Source: Hyphomonadaceae bacterium | Lineage (GTDB): Bacteria > Pseudomonadota > Alphaproteobacteria > Caulobacterales > Hyphomonadaceae | NCBI GenBank assembly: GCA_030696545.1 | Contig: JAUYSA010000194.1 | Coordinates: forward strand, 1-9,399 | DNA length: 9,399 nucleotides | Direction: 5' to 3' | In this document: positions 1 to 6,109 of the stretch, in pieces | How positions within the stretch are numbered: the stretch's first letter is position 1 | How the letters are laid out: each line of letters starts with the position of its first letter | Notes under the pieces: generated by a model | The model's input: the letters and a program-made list of their open reading frames with translations, nothing else | What the model was told of the DNA's origin: nothing | Database searches by the model: none | Program-made: the position numbers and the translations under genes

Positions 1-475
1 CGTCTTCGCCCTGCGTGAAGGTCGTCTCGATGCCGCTGCCTGAATAGTAAAGCACGCGAACATTCGGCCGGTGCTTTACAGACAGGCGTTGAGCCGCGCG
101 CGACAGATCAAGCTTAATGACTTCCGAAGGGCACGAGCCGACAAGAAACAGCATCTTGATATCCGGACGCCGCTCAAGCAGGCGATCGACGACACGATCA
201 AGTTCCTCATTCGCGTCGGCGAGACCGGCGAGGTCTTTCTCTTCCATGATAGCCGTGGCGAATCGCGGCTCGGCGAACACCATCACGCCTGCGGCGGACT
301 GGATAAGGTGCGCGCAGGTGCGCGAGCCTACGACGAGAAAGAAAGCGTCCTGGATCTTGCGATGAAGCCAGACAATGCCGGTGAGACCGCAGAAGACCTC
401 GCGTTGGCCGCGTTCGCGCAGCACCGGAAGAGCTTCGACTTCACAACCAGTATTGGGAAGCGTTGGATTCATCAT
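1..475 (-). CDS. bchN: Light-independent protochlorophyllide reductase subunit N (partial, N-terminal 158 residues)
   Basis: BchN pairs with BchB to form the nitrogenase-like catalytic part of dark-operative protochlorophyllide reductase. It receives electrons from BchL and reduces ring D of protochlorophyllide to give chlorophyllide a. The visible part matches the BchN N-terminus: FCGLTGIVWLHRKIQD, RTCAHLIQSAAGVMVF, VGSCPSEVIKLDLS and SGSGIETTFTQGED. Cys28, Cys53 and Cys114 (counting from the ATG at 472) fall where the three BchN ligands of the 4Fe-4S cluster sit; the fourth ligand is an aspartate in BchB. Two ATG codons stand in tandem at 475 and 472. The first overlaps the bchF stop by four bases and the second by one, so translation is probably coupled to bchF. 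The gene runs off the left edge, and roughly the C-terminal two thirds is outside the window. No frameshift is seen. Confidence 0.97.
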   Translation of the reverse strand, partial: MMNPTLPNTGCEVEALPVLRERGQREVFCGLTGIVWLHRKIQDAFFLVVGSRTCAHLIQSAAGVMVFAEPRFATAIMEEKDLAGLADANEELDRVVDRLLERRPDIKMLFLVGSCPSEVIKLDLSRAAQRLSVKHRPNVRVLYYSGSGIETTFTQGED

Positions 476-1143
476 GAACGATGGCCAACGCTCGTCGCAT
501 GCGACGCCGAGCGAGCGGCCTGCAGGCGCGCTTCACGTAACTTCAGCAGGAACTGAGTCGCATTGATCACGTATGCCGCGTACGCGGCGATTGCGATCAT
601 CATCTGCTGTTGAGGTGTGCCCCAGCCTGTTAGCAGCATGACGAGGTAGATAGTCTGCAGCCCGAGCACGAGCATGCTGAACACATCTTCCCAGAAGAAG
701 GCTCGGGCAAACAGCCATTTACCGAAGACTTCCTTCTCCCAGATCGAGCCAGTCACCATGATCAGGTAGAGCAGGAACGTCTTCGCCAGGATCGACGCGG
801 TGGCGATTTCATAGCCCTCGCCAGTCATCAGGAAGCGGAGAACCAGCACGAGGCTGACCGCGAAGACGAGGAATTGCAGAGGCGCCAGGATCGCCTGCAC
901 GATCGTCCACGGGGAAGCATCGCGGCGTGCGCGCTCTTCGGGAGTATAGAGTTCTGCCTTACGCGACTCCGCCCGCTGGGCGCTGGCGAGGTGAGAGCCC
1001 GCATGTGCTGGCCATGGGGAGGCGTCCAGTGAGTCGATCCAGCGGTCGAACATTGTTGGGCGGGCAAATGAGCCCGAACCAGCCGGAATACGCTGCTGTG
1101 CCGCGTCGCTGTCGTCTTTGCAACCTGAACGTTTCCCAGGCAT
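472..1143 (-). CDS. bchF: 3-vinyl bacteriochlorophyllide hydratase BchF, with extended N-terminus
   Basis: BchF adds water across the 3-vinyl group of (bacterio)chlorophyllide to make the 3-hydroxyethyl form on the way to bacteriochlorophyll a. It is a small membrane protein. Residues about 64-206 match the family closely: LYTPEERARRDASPW, VTGSIWEKEVFGKWLF, AFFWEDVFSML and YVINATQFLLKLR. There are about four hydrophobic segments (near 82-104, 114-134, 152-173 and 181-200). The product is 223 residues, whereas the family is usually about 160-180, because roughly 63 polar residues precede the conserved core. The 1143 start is supported by a strong ribosome site (GGGAGG, 6 bases before the ATG). 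The internal Met31 (1053) has no comparable site. The gene heads an operon with bchN, whose start overlaps the bchF stop. A promoter with a PpsR-like operator lies upstream at 1236-1263. Confidence 0.95.
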   Translation of the reverse strand: MPGKRSGCKDDSDAAQQRIPAGSGSFARPTMFDRWIDSLDASPWPAHAGSHLASAQRAESRKAELYTPEERARRDASPWTIVQAILAPLQFLVFAVSLVLVLRFLMTGEGYEIATASILAKTFLLYLIMVTGSIWEKEVFGKWLFARAFFWEDVFSMLVLGLQTIYLVMLLTGWGTPQQQMMIAIAAYAAYVINATQFLLKLREARLQAARSASHATSVGHRS

Positions 1144-1211
1144 TCCGACCTCCCTCGCGTCGTGGCGTTGGATGAAACGACTATGAAAGCCTAGGTCGCC
1201 CCATTGCTGAT

Positions 1212-1229
1212 TGTCAAGAAAAGCGAACG
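1212..1229 (-). promoter_or_regulatory. Second PpsR-like half-matching site before bchF
   Basis: Read on the minus strand the site is CGTTCGCTTTTCTTGACA, a CGT-N12-ACA element. It shares its outermost two bases with the stronger site at 1228-1245. It lies between the proposed bchF promoter and the gene, and ends in TTGACA. It is weaker than its neighbour because only the ACA half matches the consensus fully. Confidence 0.35.
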
Positions 1230-1245
1230 TCCAATATTTTGGACA
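1228..1245. promoter_or_regulatory. PpsR/CrtJ-like operator, bchF promoter
   Basis: CGTCCAATATTTTGGACA fits the PpsR consensus TGTC-N10-GACA at seven of the eight defined bases, the first base being C. Its core GTCCAA-TATT-TTGGAC is a perfect inverted repeat. It covers the proposed bchF -10 box. PpsR is encoded about 1.1 kb away in this window, and bch operons are classic targets of this repressor. Confidence 0.6.
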
Positions 1246-1263
1246 CCTGCGTCATTCTGTCAA
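1236..1263 (-). promoter_or_regulatory. Candidate sigma70-type promoter of bchF
   Basis: Read on the minus strand, TTGACA (1263-1258) is a perfect -35 box. After a 16-bp spacer comes CAAAAT (1241-1236), which matches four of six -10 consensus bases. The -10 box lies inside the PpsR-like palindrome at 1228-1245, which would suit repression by blocking polymerase. The implied 5' leader before the bchF ATG is about 85 bases. A second TTGACA at 1217-1212 is nearer the gene but has no good -10 box. Confidence 0.5.
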
Positions 1264-1267
1264 AATG

Positions 1268-1287
1268 TGACTCGCCTAATCGAGTCA
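1268..1287. promoter_or_regulatory. Perfect 7-bp inverted repeat, unknown operator
   Basis: TGACTCGCCTAATCGAGTCA has two exact 7-bp arms separated by six bases, the size and symmetry of a site for a dimeric regulator. It stands just upstream of the proposed bchF -35 box, and about 200 bp before ppaA. It does not fit PpsR (TGT-N12-ACA) or FNR (TTGAT-N4-ATCAA). The regulator is unknown. Confidence 0.5.
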
Positions 1288-1317
1288 TTTCTGCCTAGCT
1301 TCACTCGGCCGGGCACG

Positions 1318-1340
1318 AAAAAACCCCAAATCATATGGGG
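1318..1340 (-). terminator. Terminator-like hairpin facing left, upstream of bchF promoter
   Basis: On the minus strand, CCCCA and TGGGG form a 5-bp stem around a 7-base loop (1340-1324), followed directly by six T residues (1323-1318). That is the layout of an intrinsic terminator, though the stem is short. It would stop leftward transcripts that arise within or beyond ppaA before they reach the bchF promoter. There is no T tract for the plus strand. Confidence 0.4.
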
Positions 1341-1390
1341 ATATTGCCTGGGAGGAATAGCCAGCTGTTGAGTTAACACCCGCGGGTCGT

Positions 1391-1408
1391 TGTTAGGTGA
1401 CCTAGACG
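1391..1408 (-). promoter_or_regulatory. PpsR-like site before ppaA
   Basis: On the minus strand this reads CGTCTAGGTCACCTAACA, again CGT-N12-ACA, with a TAGGT-G-ACCTA palindrome at its centre. It lies about 60 bp before the preferred ppaA start and could give feedback control of ppaA-ppsR by PpsR. It is only a moderate match to the consensus. Confidence 0.35.
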
Positions 1409-1469
1409 TTAATCGCAGCGGTGCGGTGTCGCTATGGTGCGGCTCTGTGGGAAAAATGGGGGGTCCCGA

Positions 1470-2351
1470 ATGGACAGCCTTCCTAGATCACCGGCATTCG
1501 ATCTATGCGGCGAAGAGCCTATGAGGCTCGCCCCCGGCGGGAAACGCGGGGCATCGCTGGCGATAGTCGAAGGAAAGGCCAAGCCGCCGCTGGCAGATGA
1601 TCTTGCCCGCCTTGTAGAGGGGGAAATCATCCCTAGGCTGATGCTGGTGCATCGTTCTGAACAGCGGGAAGAGCGCGATACTGCTTCTCTTGGGCCAGAC
1701 TTGGCGGAGAAATTTGCCCTTTACGCGTTATCTTCTGGGCATGATTCATTATTGGCAATTATTGGAACGCTACTGCAACAGCGCGTCTCAATTGAGTCCA
1801 TCTATCTGGACCTGCTGGGACCGGCCGCTCGCCGGCTGGGCGAGTTCTGGGACGAGGATAGGGTGTCGTTCGCCGACGTAACCATTGCGCTCGGCAGGCT
1901 TCAACACGTCGTACGCGAGCTCAGCCTTCACGGCTCCCAGGATACAATGTGGGCGTCGACCGGGCGCTCTGCGCTGTTCGCGGCCGCTCCGGGCGAACAG
2001 CACACTTTTGGTTTGGTCATCATCGAAGAGTTCTTTCGCCGTTCAGGATGGCGGACGTGGGCGGAGCTGTCGGGCTCGACTGAAGAAGTCGTATCCGCCG
2101 TGAAAGCCCACCATTTCGATTTGTTCGGAATGACAGCTGGGTCAGATGACCGCCTTGATCAAATCGCACCAATGGTTATGTCAGTGCGCAAGGCGTCAAA
2201 GAATCCAGACATTACTGTAATGGTAGGTGGACGGCTCTTCGTTGAACGGCCTGAATTGGTGGCGAAGGTCGGCGCGGATGCGATGGCGACTGACGCAAGG
2301 CAGGCCGTAATGGTGGCGGACGGCGCGGTCAGGAAACTCGCTCTCCGCTGA
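1470..2351 (+). CDS. ppaA: PpaA/AerR-type cobalamin-binding antirepressor of PpsR
   Basis: PpaA (AerR in Rhodobacter capsulatus) binds cobalamin and modulates the repressor PpsR/CrtJ, so that photosynthesis genes respond to light and oxygen; it acts in the cytoplasm. From the 1470 start the protein has 293 residues. Residues about 75-155 form a helical B12-cap-like region with FWDEDRVSFADVTIALGRLQ (126-145). Residues about 165-290 form a Rossmann-type B12 domain with GEQHTFG (175-181), where His178 is the likely cobalt ligand, and VGGRLFVERPELV (252-264). The first acid of the canonical DxHxxG motif is Glu here. The 1470 ATG follows a GGGGGG ribosome site. In-frame ATGs at 1434 (no ribosome site) and 1521 (GAAGAG before it) are alternatives, and long and short AerR forms are known in Rhodobacter. 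ppsR follows after 27 bp, as is usual for this pair. Confidence 0.9.
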   Translation: MDSLPRSPAFDLCGEEPMRLAPGGKRGASLAIVEGKAKPPLADDLARLVEGEIIPRLMLVHRSEQREERDTASLGPDLAEKFALYALSSGHDSLLAIIGTLLQQRVSIESIYLDLLGPAARRLGEFWDEDRVSFADVTIALGRLQHVVRELSLHGSQDTMWASTGRSALFAAAPGEQHTFGLVIIEEFFRRSGWRTWAELSGSTEEVVSAVKAHHFDLFGMTAGSDDRLDQIAPMVMSVRKASKNPDITVMVGGRLFVERPELVAKVGADAMATDARQAVMVADGAVRKLALR

Positions 2352-2378
2352 CGATTGCGGCCGCCAAAGAAAGGGCGA

Positions 2379-3821
2379 ATGCGGGTTTCGATGGCCATCT
2401 ACAACTCTCCTCAAGCCCGAATTGAGCCGAAATTCACACGCGAATTTCTCGGAAACCTCGATCCCAAGGTTGCCATGAAAATCGCCGCCGCCGGCAGTGA
2501 TGTCGCGATGGTCATTGATCGCAGCGGATACATTCGCGATATGGCGCTCGGCAACGCGGACATGGTCAAGGACGGCCTTGAAGGCTGGCTTGACAAGCGT
2601 TGGACAGACACTGTTGCAGCCGACAGTCGTCAGAAAATCGAGGAAATGCTCCGCGATGCCGCCAATGACGCCGGCCCCCGCTGGCGCGAGATTAATCACC
2701 GTACAGCTAGTGGCGAGGCAGTAGCCGTCCGCTACATCGCCGTGAATGCGGGCGATGATGGACGGATTATCGCGATCGGCCGCGACAACCGCGCGGTCAG
2801 TCAACTTGAGCAGCGTCTTGTTCACGCGCAGCAGGCGATGGAGCAAGATTACAGAAAGCTTCGCGAAGCCGAGTCGCGCTATCGGCTTCTGTTTCAACTT
2901 GCTTCCGAAGCAGTCGTCGTCATCGACGCGGCATCCCGGAAGATCATCGAAGCCAATCCGGCCGCAGACCGGTTGATTGGCGGCGCGGAGCGACCTCTGG
3001 TCGGCCGCGAATTTTCTTCCGCATTCGAGGAGCCGTCGAGGGACGCTGCGATTTCGCTCTTGGCAGTGGCGATTGCTGGTCCAAACCTGACCGCTCAGGC
3101 GACTTTGCGCCATGGCGGCCGGGCGTTCAATGTTGCGGCGTCGCTGTTTCGTCAGGACCGCACGTCGCTGTTCCTCGTCCGCCTCGCTTCTCTCGATACG
3201 GATATCCAGCGCGCGCCCGATTCGTCTCAGCGCCTTCTGGATGTGCTGGAGCGGATTCCGGATGCCTTCGTTGTTACCGACGAAAGCATGAAGATCATCG
3301 CCGTGAACACTGCCTTTCTCGACTTCACCCGAATTGCCAGCGCACAGCAGGCAAATGGAATGGCTCTGGAAGGCATTCTTGGACGGCCTGAAATGGACCG
3401 CAATATTCTCGTTTCAAGCTTGCGCCAGCATGGTTCTTTGAAGAACTTCACGACTGTTTTGCGCACACGACTTGGCGAACTCGAAGATGTTGAGGTTTCG
3501 GCGGTCCATGTAACCTCTGGCGACATTCCCTGCTTCGGGTTTTCAATCCGTGGTGCTGCACGTGGTGCTGTCGCGCGCCCGCGCCTCGTCGGAGAATTGC
3601 CCAGGTCGGTAGAGCAGCTGTCGCAACTCGTCGGGCGCGTGTCGCTCAAGGAGTTGGTGCGGGAAACGACAGAACTGGTCGAGCGCCTTTGCATTGAAGC
3701 TGCCCTCGAACTGACCGGCAACAACCGGGCTTCGGCAGCTGAAGCGCTCGGCGTGAGCCGGCAGAGCCTCTACTCAAAACTCAATCGCTACGGCATCGGC
3801 GAATTGTCCGGCGAGAACTGA
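2379..3821 (+). CDS. ppsR: Photosynthesis repressor PpsR/CrtJ (PAS-PAS-PAS-HTH)
   Basis: PpsR (CrtJ) represses bacteriochlorophyll, carotenoid and antenna genes under oxygen by binding paired TGT-N12-ACA sites. The 480-residue product has an N-terminal PAS-like domain (about 35-135), a Q/E-rich helical linker (about 138-168), two further PAS domains (about 170-275 and 285-392) and a Fis-type helix-turn-helix at the C-terminus (about 432-475: GNNRASAAEALGVSRQSLYSKLNRYGI would be the core, at 448-473). There are only two cysteines, Cys385 near the end of the last PAS domain and Cys438 at the helix-turn-helix. Cys438 matches the redox cysteine of Rhodobacter, while the other Rhodobacter cysteine, in the PAS1 region, appears absent. 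The ATG at 2379 has AAAGG five bases upstream. Alternatives are TTG 2355 and ATG 2391. It is probably cotranscribed with ppaA. Confidence 0.95.
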   Translation: MRVSMAIYNSPQARIEPKFTREFLGNLDPKVAMKIAAAGSDVAMVIDRSGYIRDMALGNADMVKDGLEGWLDKRWTDTVAADSRQKIEEMLRDAANDAGPRWREINHRTASGEAVAVRYIAVNAGDDGRIIAIGRDNRAVSQLEQRLVHAQQAMEQDYRKLREAESRYRLLFQLASEAVVVIDAASRKIIEANPAADRLIGGAERPLVGREFSSAFEEPSRDAAISLLAVAIAGPNLTAQATLRHGGRAFNVAASLFRQDRTSLFLVRLASLDTDIQRAPDSSQRLLDVLERIPDAFVVTDESMKIIAVNTAFLDFTRIASAQQANGMALEGILGRPEMDRNILVSSLRQHGSLKNFTTVLRTRLGELEDVEVSAVHVTSGDIPCFGFSIRGAARGAVARPRLVGELPRSVEQLSQLVGRVSLKELVRETTELVERLCIEAALELTGNNRASAAEALGVSRQSLYSKLNRYGIGELSGEN

Positions 3822-3844
3822 CGCCCGCGACGAACGTTGCAAAG

Positions 3845-3862
3845 CGTCAACACGAATTGACA
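3845..3862. promoter_or_regulatory. PpsR-like operator, bchG promoter
   Basis: CGTCAACACGAATTGACA matches TGTC-N10-GACA except for the first base, and its last six bases are the proposed -35 box of bchG. Eight bases further on, TGTC (3871-3874) begins a second candidate half-site pair whose GACA (3888-3891) is 13 rather than 10 bases away. Tandem PpsR sites about 8 bp apart are typical of repressed bch and crt promoters. Confidence 0.55.
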
Positions 3863-3885
3863 CATTGGATTGTCATTTGTAGCGT
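3857..3885 (+). promoter_or_regulatory. Candidate promoter of the bchG operon
   Basis: A perfect TTGACA (3857-3862) is followed after 17 bp by TAGCGT (3880-3885), which matches only the outer T, A and T of the -10 consensus. Transcription would begin near 3891-3892, at the bchG ATG itself. The promoter lies within the 69-bp gap after ppsR and overlaps the PpsR-like site. Confidence 0.4.
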
Positions 3886-3890
3886 TTGAC

Positions 3891-4805
3891 ATGGCTTCAT
3901 CCCATGTTGATACCGCGCCCAGATTGCTCCCTGCACCCCGCGCGGTGTTGGAACTCTTCAAGCCAATTACCTGGTTTCCGCCCATGTGGGCGTTCGGCTG
4001 CGGCGTCGTTTCGTCTGGCGCCGACCTTGGTGCGCGTTGGCCTTTGGCGCTGGCGGGGATCGTCTTGGCGGGGCCGCTGATCTGCGCGACCAGCCAGGCA
4101 GTCAATGATTGGTACGATCGCGACGTCGATGCGATCAACGAACCTCATCGTCCAATTCCTTCGGGCCGAATTCCAGGCAGATGGGGCCTCTGGATCGCGA
4201 TCGCCTGGACGGTCGTGTCGATGCTGTGGGCTTTGGCGCTCGGTCCGTGGGTGTTCGGCGCTGCCGTCGTCGGCATGATCATGGCCTGGATCTACAGTGC
4301 GCCACCGCTGCGGCTAAAACAGAGCGGTTGGTGGGGCCCCGCCGCATGCGCGCTTTCCTATGAAGGCATCACCTGGTTCACCGGCGCCGCAGTCATGCTC
4401 GGCACGGTGCCTGATGCGCACATCCTGGTGATCGCTGCACTCTATAGCGTCGGCGCACACGGCATCATGACGCTCAACGATTTCAAGGCCATCGAGGGCG
4501 ACCAGCAGATGGGCATCCGGTCTCTGCCGGTGCAACTCGGCGTCGACACCGCGGCAAAGGTCGCGTGCATCGTGATGGCCATCCCGCAAGTCGTTGTGAT
4601 CGTCCTCCTTTTTGTGCGGGGTCAAACGTATCATGCGCTCGGCGTTGGAGTGTCGCTTGGCCTTCAACTCTACATGATGTCCAGACTCGTGACCGATCCG
4701 CGCAAGCTTGCGCCCTGGTATAACGCGACTGGCGTCCTTCTTTATGTTCTCGGCATGCTCCTGAGCGCGTTTGCACTGGGCGGCCTTGCAGGAGCGCAAT
4801 CATGA
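3891..4805 (+). CDS. bchG: Bacteriochlorophyll synthase BchG (UbiA-family prenyltransferase)
   Basis: BchG esterifies bacteriochlorophyllide a with geranylgeranyl (or phytyl) diphosphate in the membrane, the last assembly step of bacteriochlorophyll a. The 304-residue product is the normal length for the family. It has the two Asp-rich prenyl-diphosphate/Mg sites: NDWYDRDVDAINEPHRPIPS (72-91) and NDFKAIEGD (196-204). Family signatures ELFKPITWFPPMWAF (21-35) and YSAPPLRLKQSGWWGP (135-150) and about eight or nine hydrophobic segments are also present. The ATG at 3891 begins MASSHVDTAPR, close to where other BchG proteins start, but has no ribosome site upstream. An in-frame TTG at 3870 would add only seven residues. 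The stop overlaps the next start (ATGA), so this is the first gene of the operon reaching 8080. Confidence 0.96.
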   Translation: MASSHVDTAPRLLPAPRAVLELFKPITWFPPMWAFGCGVVSSGADLGARWPLALAGIVLAGPLICATSQAVNDWYDRDVDAINEPHRPIPSGRIPGRWGLWIAIAWTVVSMLWALALGPWVFGAAVVGMIMAWIYSAPPLRLKQSGWWGPAACALSYEGITWFTGAAVMLGTVPDAHILVIAALYSVGAHGIMTLNDFKAIEGDQQMGIRSLPVQLGVDTAAKVACIVMAIPQVVVIVLLFVRGQTYHALGVGVSLGLQLYMMSRLVTDPRKLAPWYNATGVLLYVLGMLLSAFALGGLAGAQS

Positions 4806-6109
4806 CACAGACGCCGCTGGGCTGGTTGAGCATAGTCCGTGTTGGTCTGGTCCAGAGCGCGCTCGGTGGAGTTGTCGCGCTTACGACCTCAACGCTGAAC
4901 CGCATCATGGTCGTGGAGATGGCTTTGCCGGCCATGCTGCCAGCCGCCTTGGTCGCGTGGCACTATGCGATTCAGCTGTCGCGTCCGCGCTGGGGTTACG
5001 GCTCCGACATGGGACATCGCCGCACGCCGTGGATTATCGGCGGTATGGGCGTGCTGGCGCTTGGCGGCGTACTGGCGACCAACGCCACGTTGATGATGGA
5101 GTCTTCGCCGATACTCGGAGTTCTGCTGGGCATCCTGGCTTTCACGATGATCGGAGCGGGCGTCGGCGCGTCCGGCACATCGCTCCTCGCGTTGCTTGCG
5201 TCGCGCACGGCCCCTGAACGAAGGCCCGCTGCCGCGGCCCTCACATGGATTCTCATGATCGTCGGCATCGTCATAACCGCAGGTGTTTCAGGAGCCTTGC
5301 TCGATCCTTTTTCGCCCCAACGTCTGGCGCTGGTCGCGTCCGGGATCGCCGGCATAGCGTTTCTGCTTACGTTGCTGGCGGTATGGGGTATCGAGGGCGA
5401 ACCGGCAAAGCCGGTCGAAACGCAGGTTGCGAAACCGCCCTTCGCGCAGGTCATGCGGGAAACGTGGTCGGACCCGCTGGCGCGGCGTTTCACAATTTTC
5501 GTTTTCTTCTCGATGCTGGCTTACAGCGCGCAGGATCTTATTCTCGAACCGTTCGCGGGCCTGATTTTTGACATGACCCCTGGCCAGTCGACGCAACTGG
5601 CGAGTGTTCAGAATGGCGGCGTGCTGCTGGGCATGATTTTGGTTGGTGTCTGCGGTGCACGCTTCGGCGACAAGAAGCGAGCCTGGATGCGGCAATGGAC
5701 CGTCGCTGGATGCATTGGCTCTGCGGTTGCGTTGGTCGCGCTCGCCTTTGCCAGCGCAGTTGGCCCCGCCTGGCCGCTGCAGCCCACGGTTTTCGCGCTT
5801 GGCTTCGCAAATGGCGTCTTCGCTGTATCGGCGATCGGATCGATGATGGGCCTCGCAGGAGAGGGGCAGGGCTCGCGTGAAGGCGTGCGCATGGGTGTCT
5901 GGGGCGCGGCTCAGGCATGTGCCTTTGCATGCGGGGGCTTTCTCGGAGCTGCCGGGGTTGATGTGCTGCGGGCCTTGCTCGGCCAAACGTCCAGCGCATT
6001 TCTCATCGTCTTTTCCATCGAGGCTGCTCTCTTCACATTTGCAGCGTTCCTCGCGGCCCGGCTGGACGTTTCCAGTCCGCGGTTAGTTCCTCAGGGTGCA
6101 CGCACATGA
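4802..6109 (+). CDS. bch2: BCH2/PucC-LhaA family major facilitator protein
   Basis: This 435-residue polytopic membrane protein belongs to the PucC/LhaA/ORF428 branch of the major facilitator superfamily (often labelled bacteriochlorophyll synthase 44.5 kDa chain, although no synthase activity is expected). Relatives help assemble light-harvesting complexes, probably by handling bacteriochlorophyll. About twelve hydrophobic stretches are visible. The family's first cytoplasmic loop, QLSRPRWGYGSDMGHRRTPW (58-77), is clear, as is the early TLNRIMVVEMALPA stretch (31-44). The ATG has a good ribosome site (AGGAG, seven bases upstream, inside bchG) and overlaps the bchG stop by four bases. It likewise overlaps bchP. 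Its place between bchG and bchP is conserved in phototrophic alphaproteobacteria, which suggests a role in passing on finished pigment. The exact substrate is not known. Confidence 0.92.
   Translation: MTQTPLGWLSIVRVGLVQSALGGVVALTTSTLNRIMVVEMALPAMLPAALVAWHYAIQLSRPRWGYGSDMGHRRTPWIIGGMGVLALGGVLATNATLMMESSPILGVLLGILAFTMIGAGVGASGTSLLALLASRTAPERRPAAAALTWILMIVGIVITAGVSGALLDPFSPQRLALVASGIAGIAFLLTLLAVWGIEGEPAKPVETQVAKPPFAQVMRETWSDPLARRFTIFVFFSMLAYSAQDLILEPFAGLIFDMTPGQSTQLASVQNGGVLLGMILVGVCGARFGDKKRAWMRQWTVAGCIGSAVALVALAFASAVGPAWPLQPTVFALGFANGVFAVSAIGSMMGLAGEGQGSREGVRMGVWGAAQACAFACGGFLGAAGVDVLRALLGQTSSAFLIVFSIEAALFTFAAFLAARLDVSSPRLVPQGART

Larger units (their letters stand above)
1144..1469. promoter_or_regulatory. 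Divergent control region between bchF and ppaA
   Basis: This gene-free stretch drives bchF leftward and ppaA-ppsR rightward. It holds a sigma70-like promoter for bchF, three PpsR-like CGT-N12-ACA sites (1212-1229, 1228-1245, 1391-1408), a perfect TGACTCG/CGAGTCA inverted repeat and a terminator-like hairpin facing left. A smaller palindrome, TAGGTGACCTA, sits at 1394-1404 inside the third site. No convincing plus-strand promoter for ppaA was found. The best candidate is TTGAGT (1368-1373), 17 bp, then TGTTAG (1391-1396), which is weak but overlaps the 1391-1408 site. These assignments come from reading the bases and the known PpsR consensus TGT-N12-ACA; none is experimentally shown here. Confidence 0.7.

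Noticed and set aside
71..556. 161-codon open frame on the plus strand
   Set aside because: It lies opposite bchN and the end of bchF, which are clear family members; no ribosome site or recognisable protein.
1366..1378. TGTTGAGTTAACA as a possible FNR-type or PpsR site
   Set aside because: It matches neither TTGAT-N4-ATCAA nor TGT-N12-ACA; the symmetry is limited to four bases per arm.
2196..3113. 305-codon open frame on the minus strand
   Set aside because: It is antisense to ppaA and ppsR. The plus-strand proteins have full domain structure, while the antisense product is rich in unusual His/Arg/Cys runs and matches no family I know.
3870..3890. TTG at 3870 as the bchG start
   Set aside because: It adds only seven residues not expected in BchG, lies inside the proposed promoter and operator, and has no ribosome site. 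It cannot be fully excluded.
5288..5986. 232-codon open frame on the minus strand
   Set aside because: Antisense to the BCH2-family carrier gene. The composition is that of a shadow frame in GC-rich DNA.
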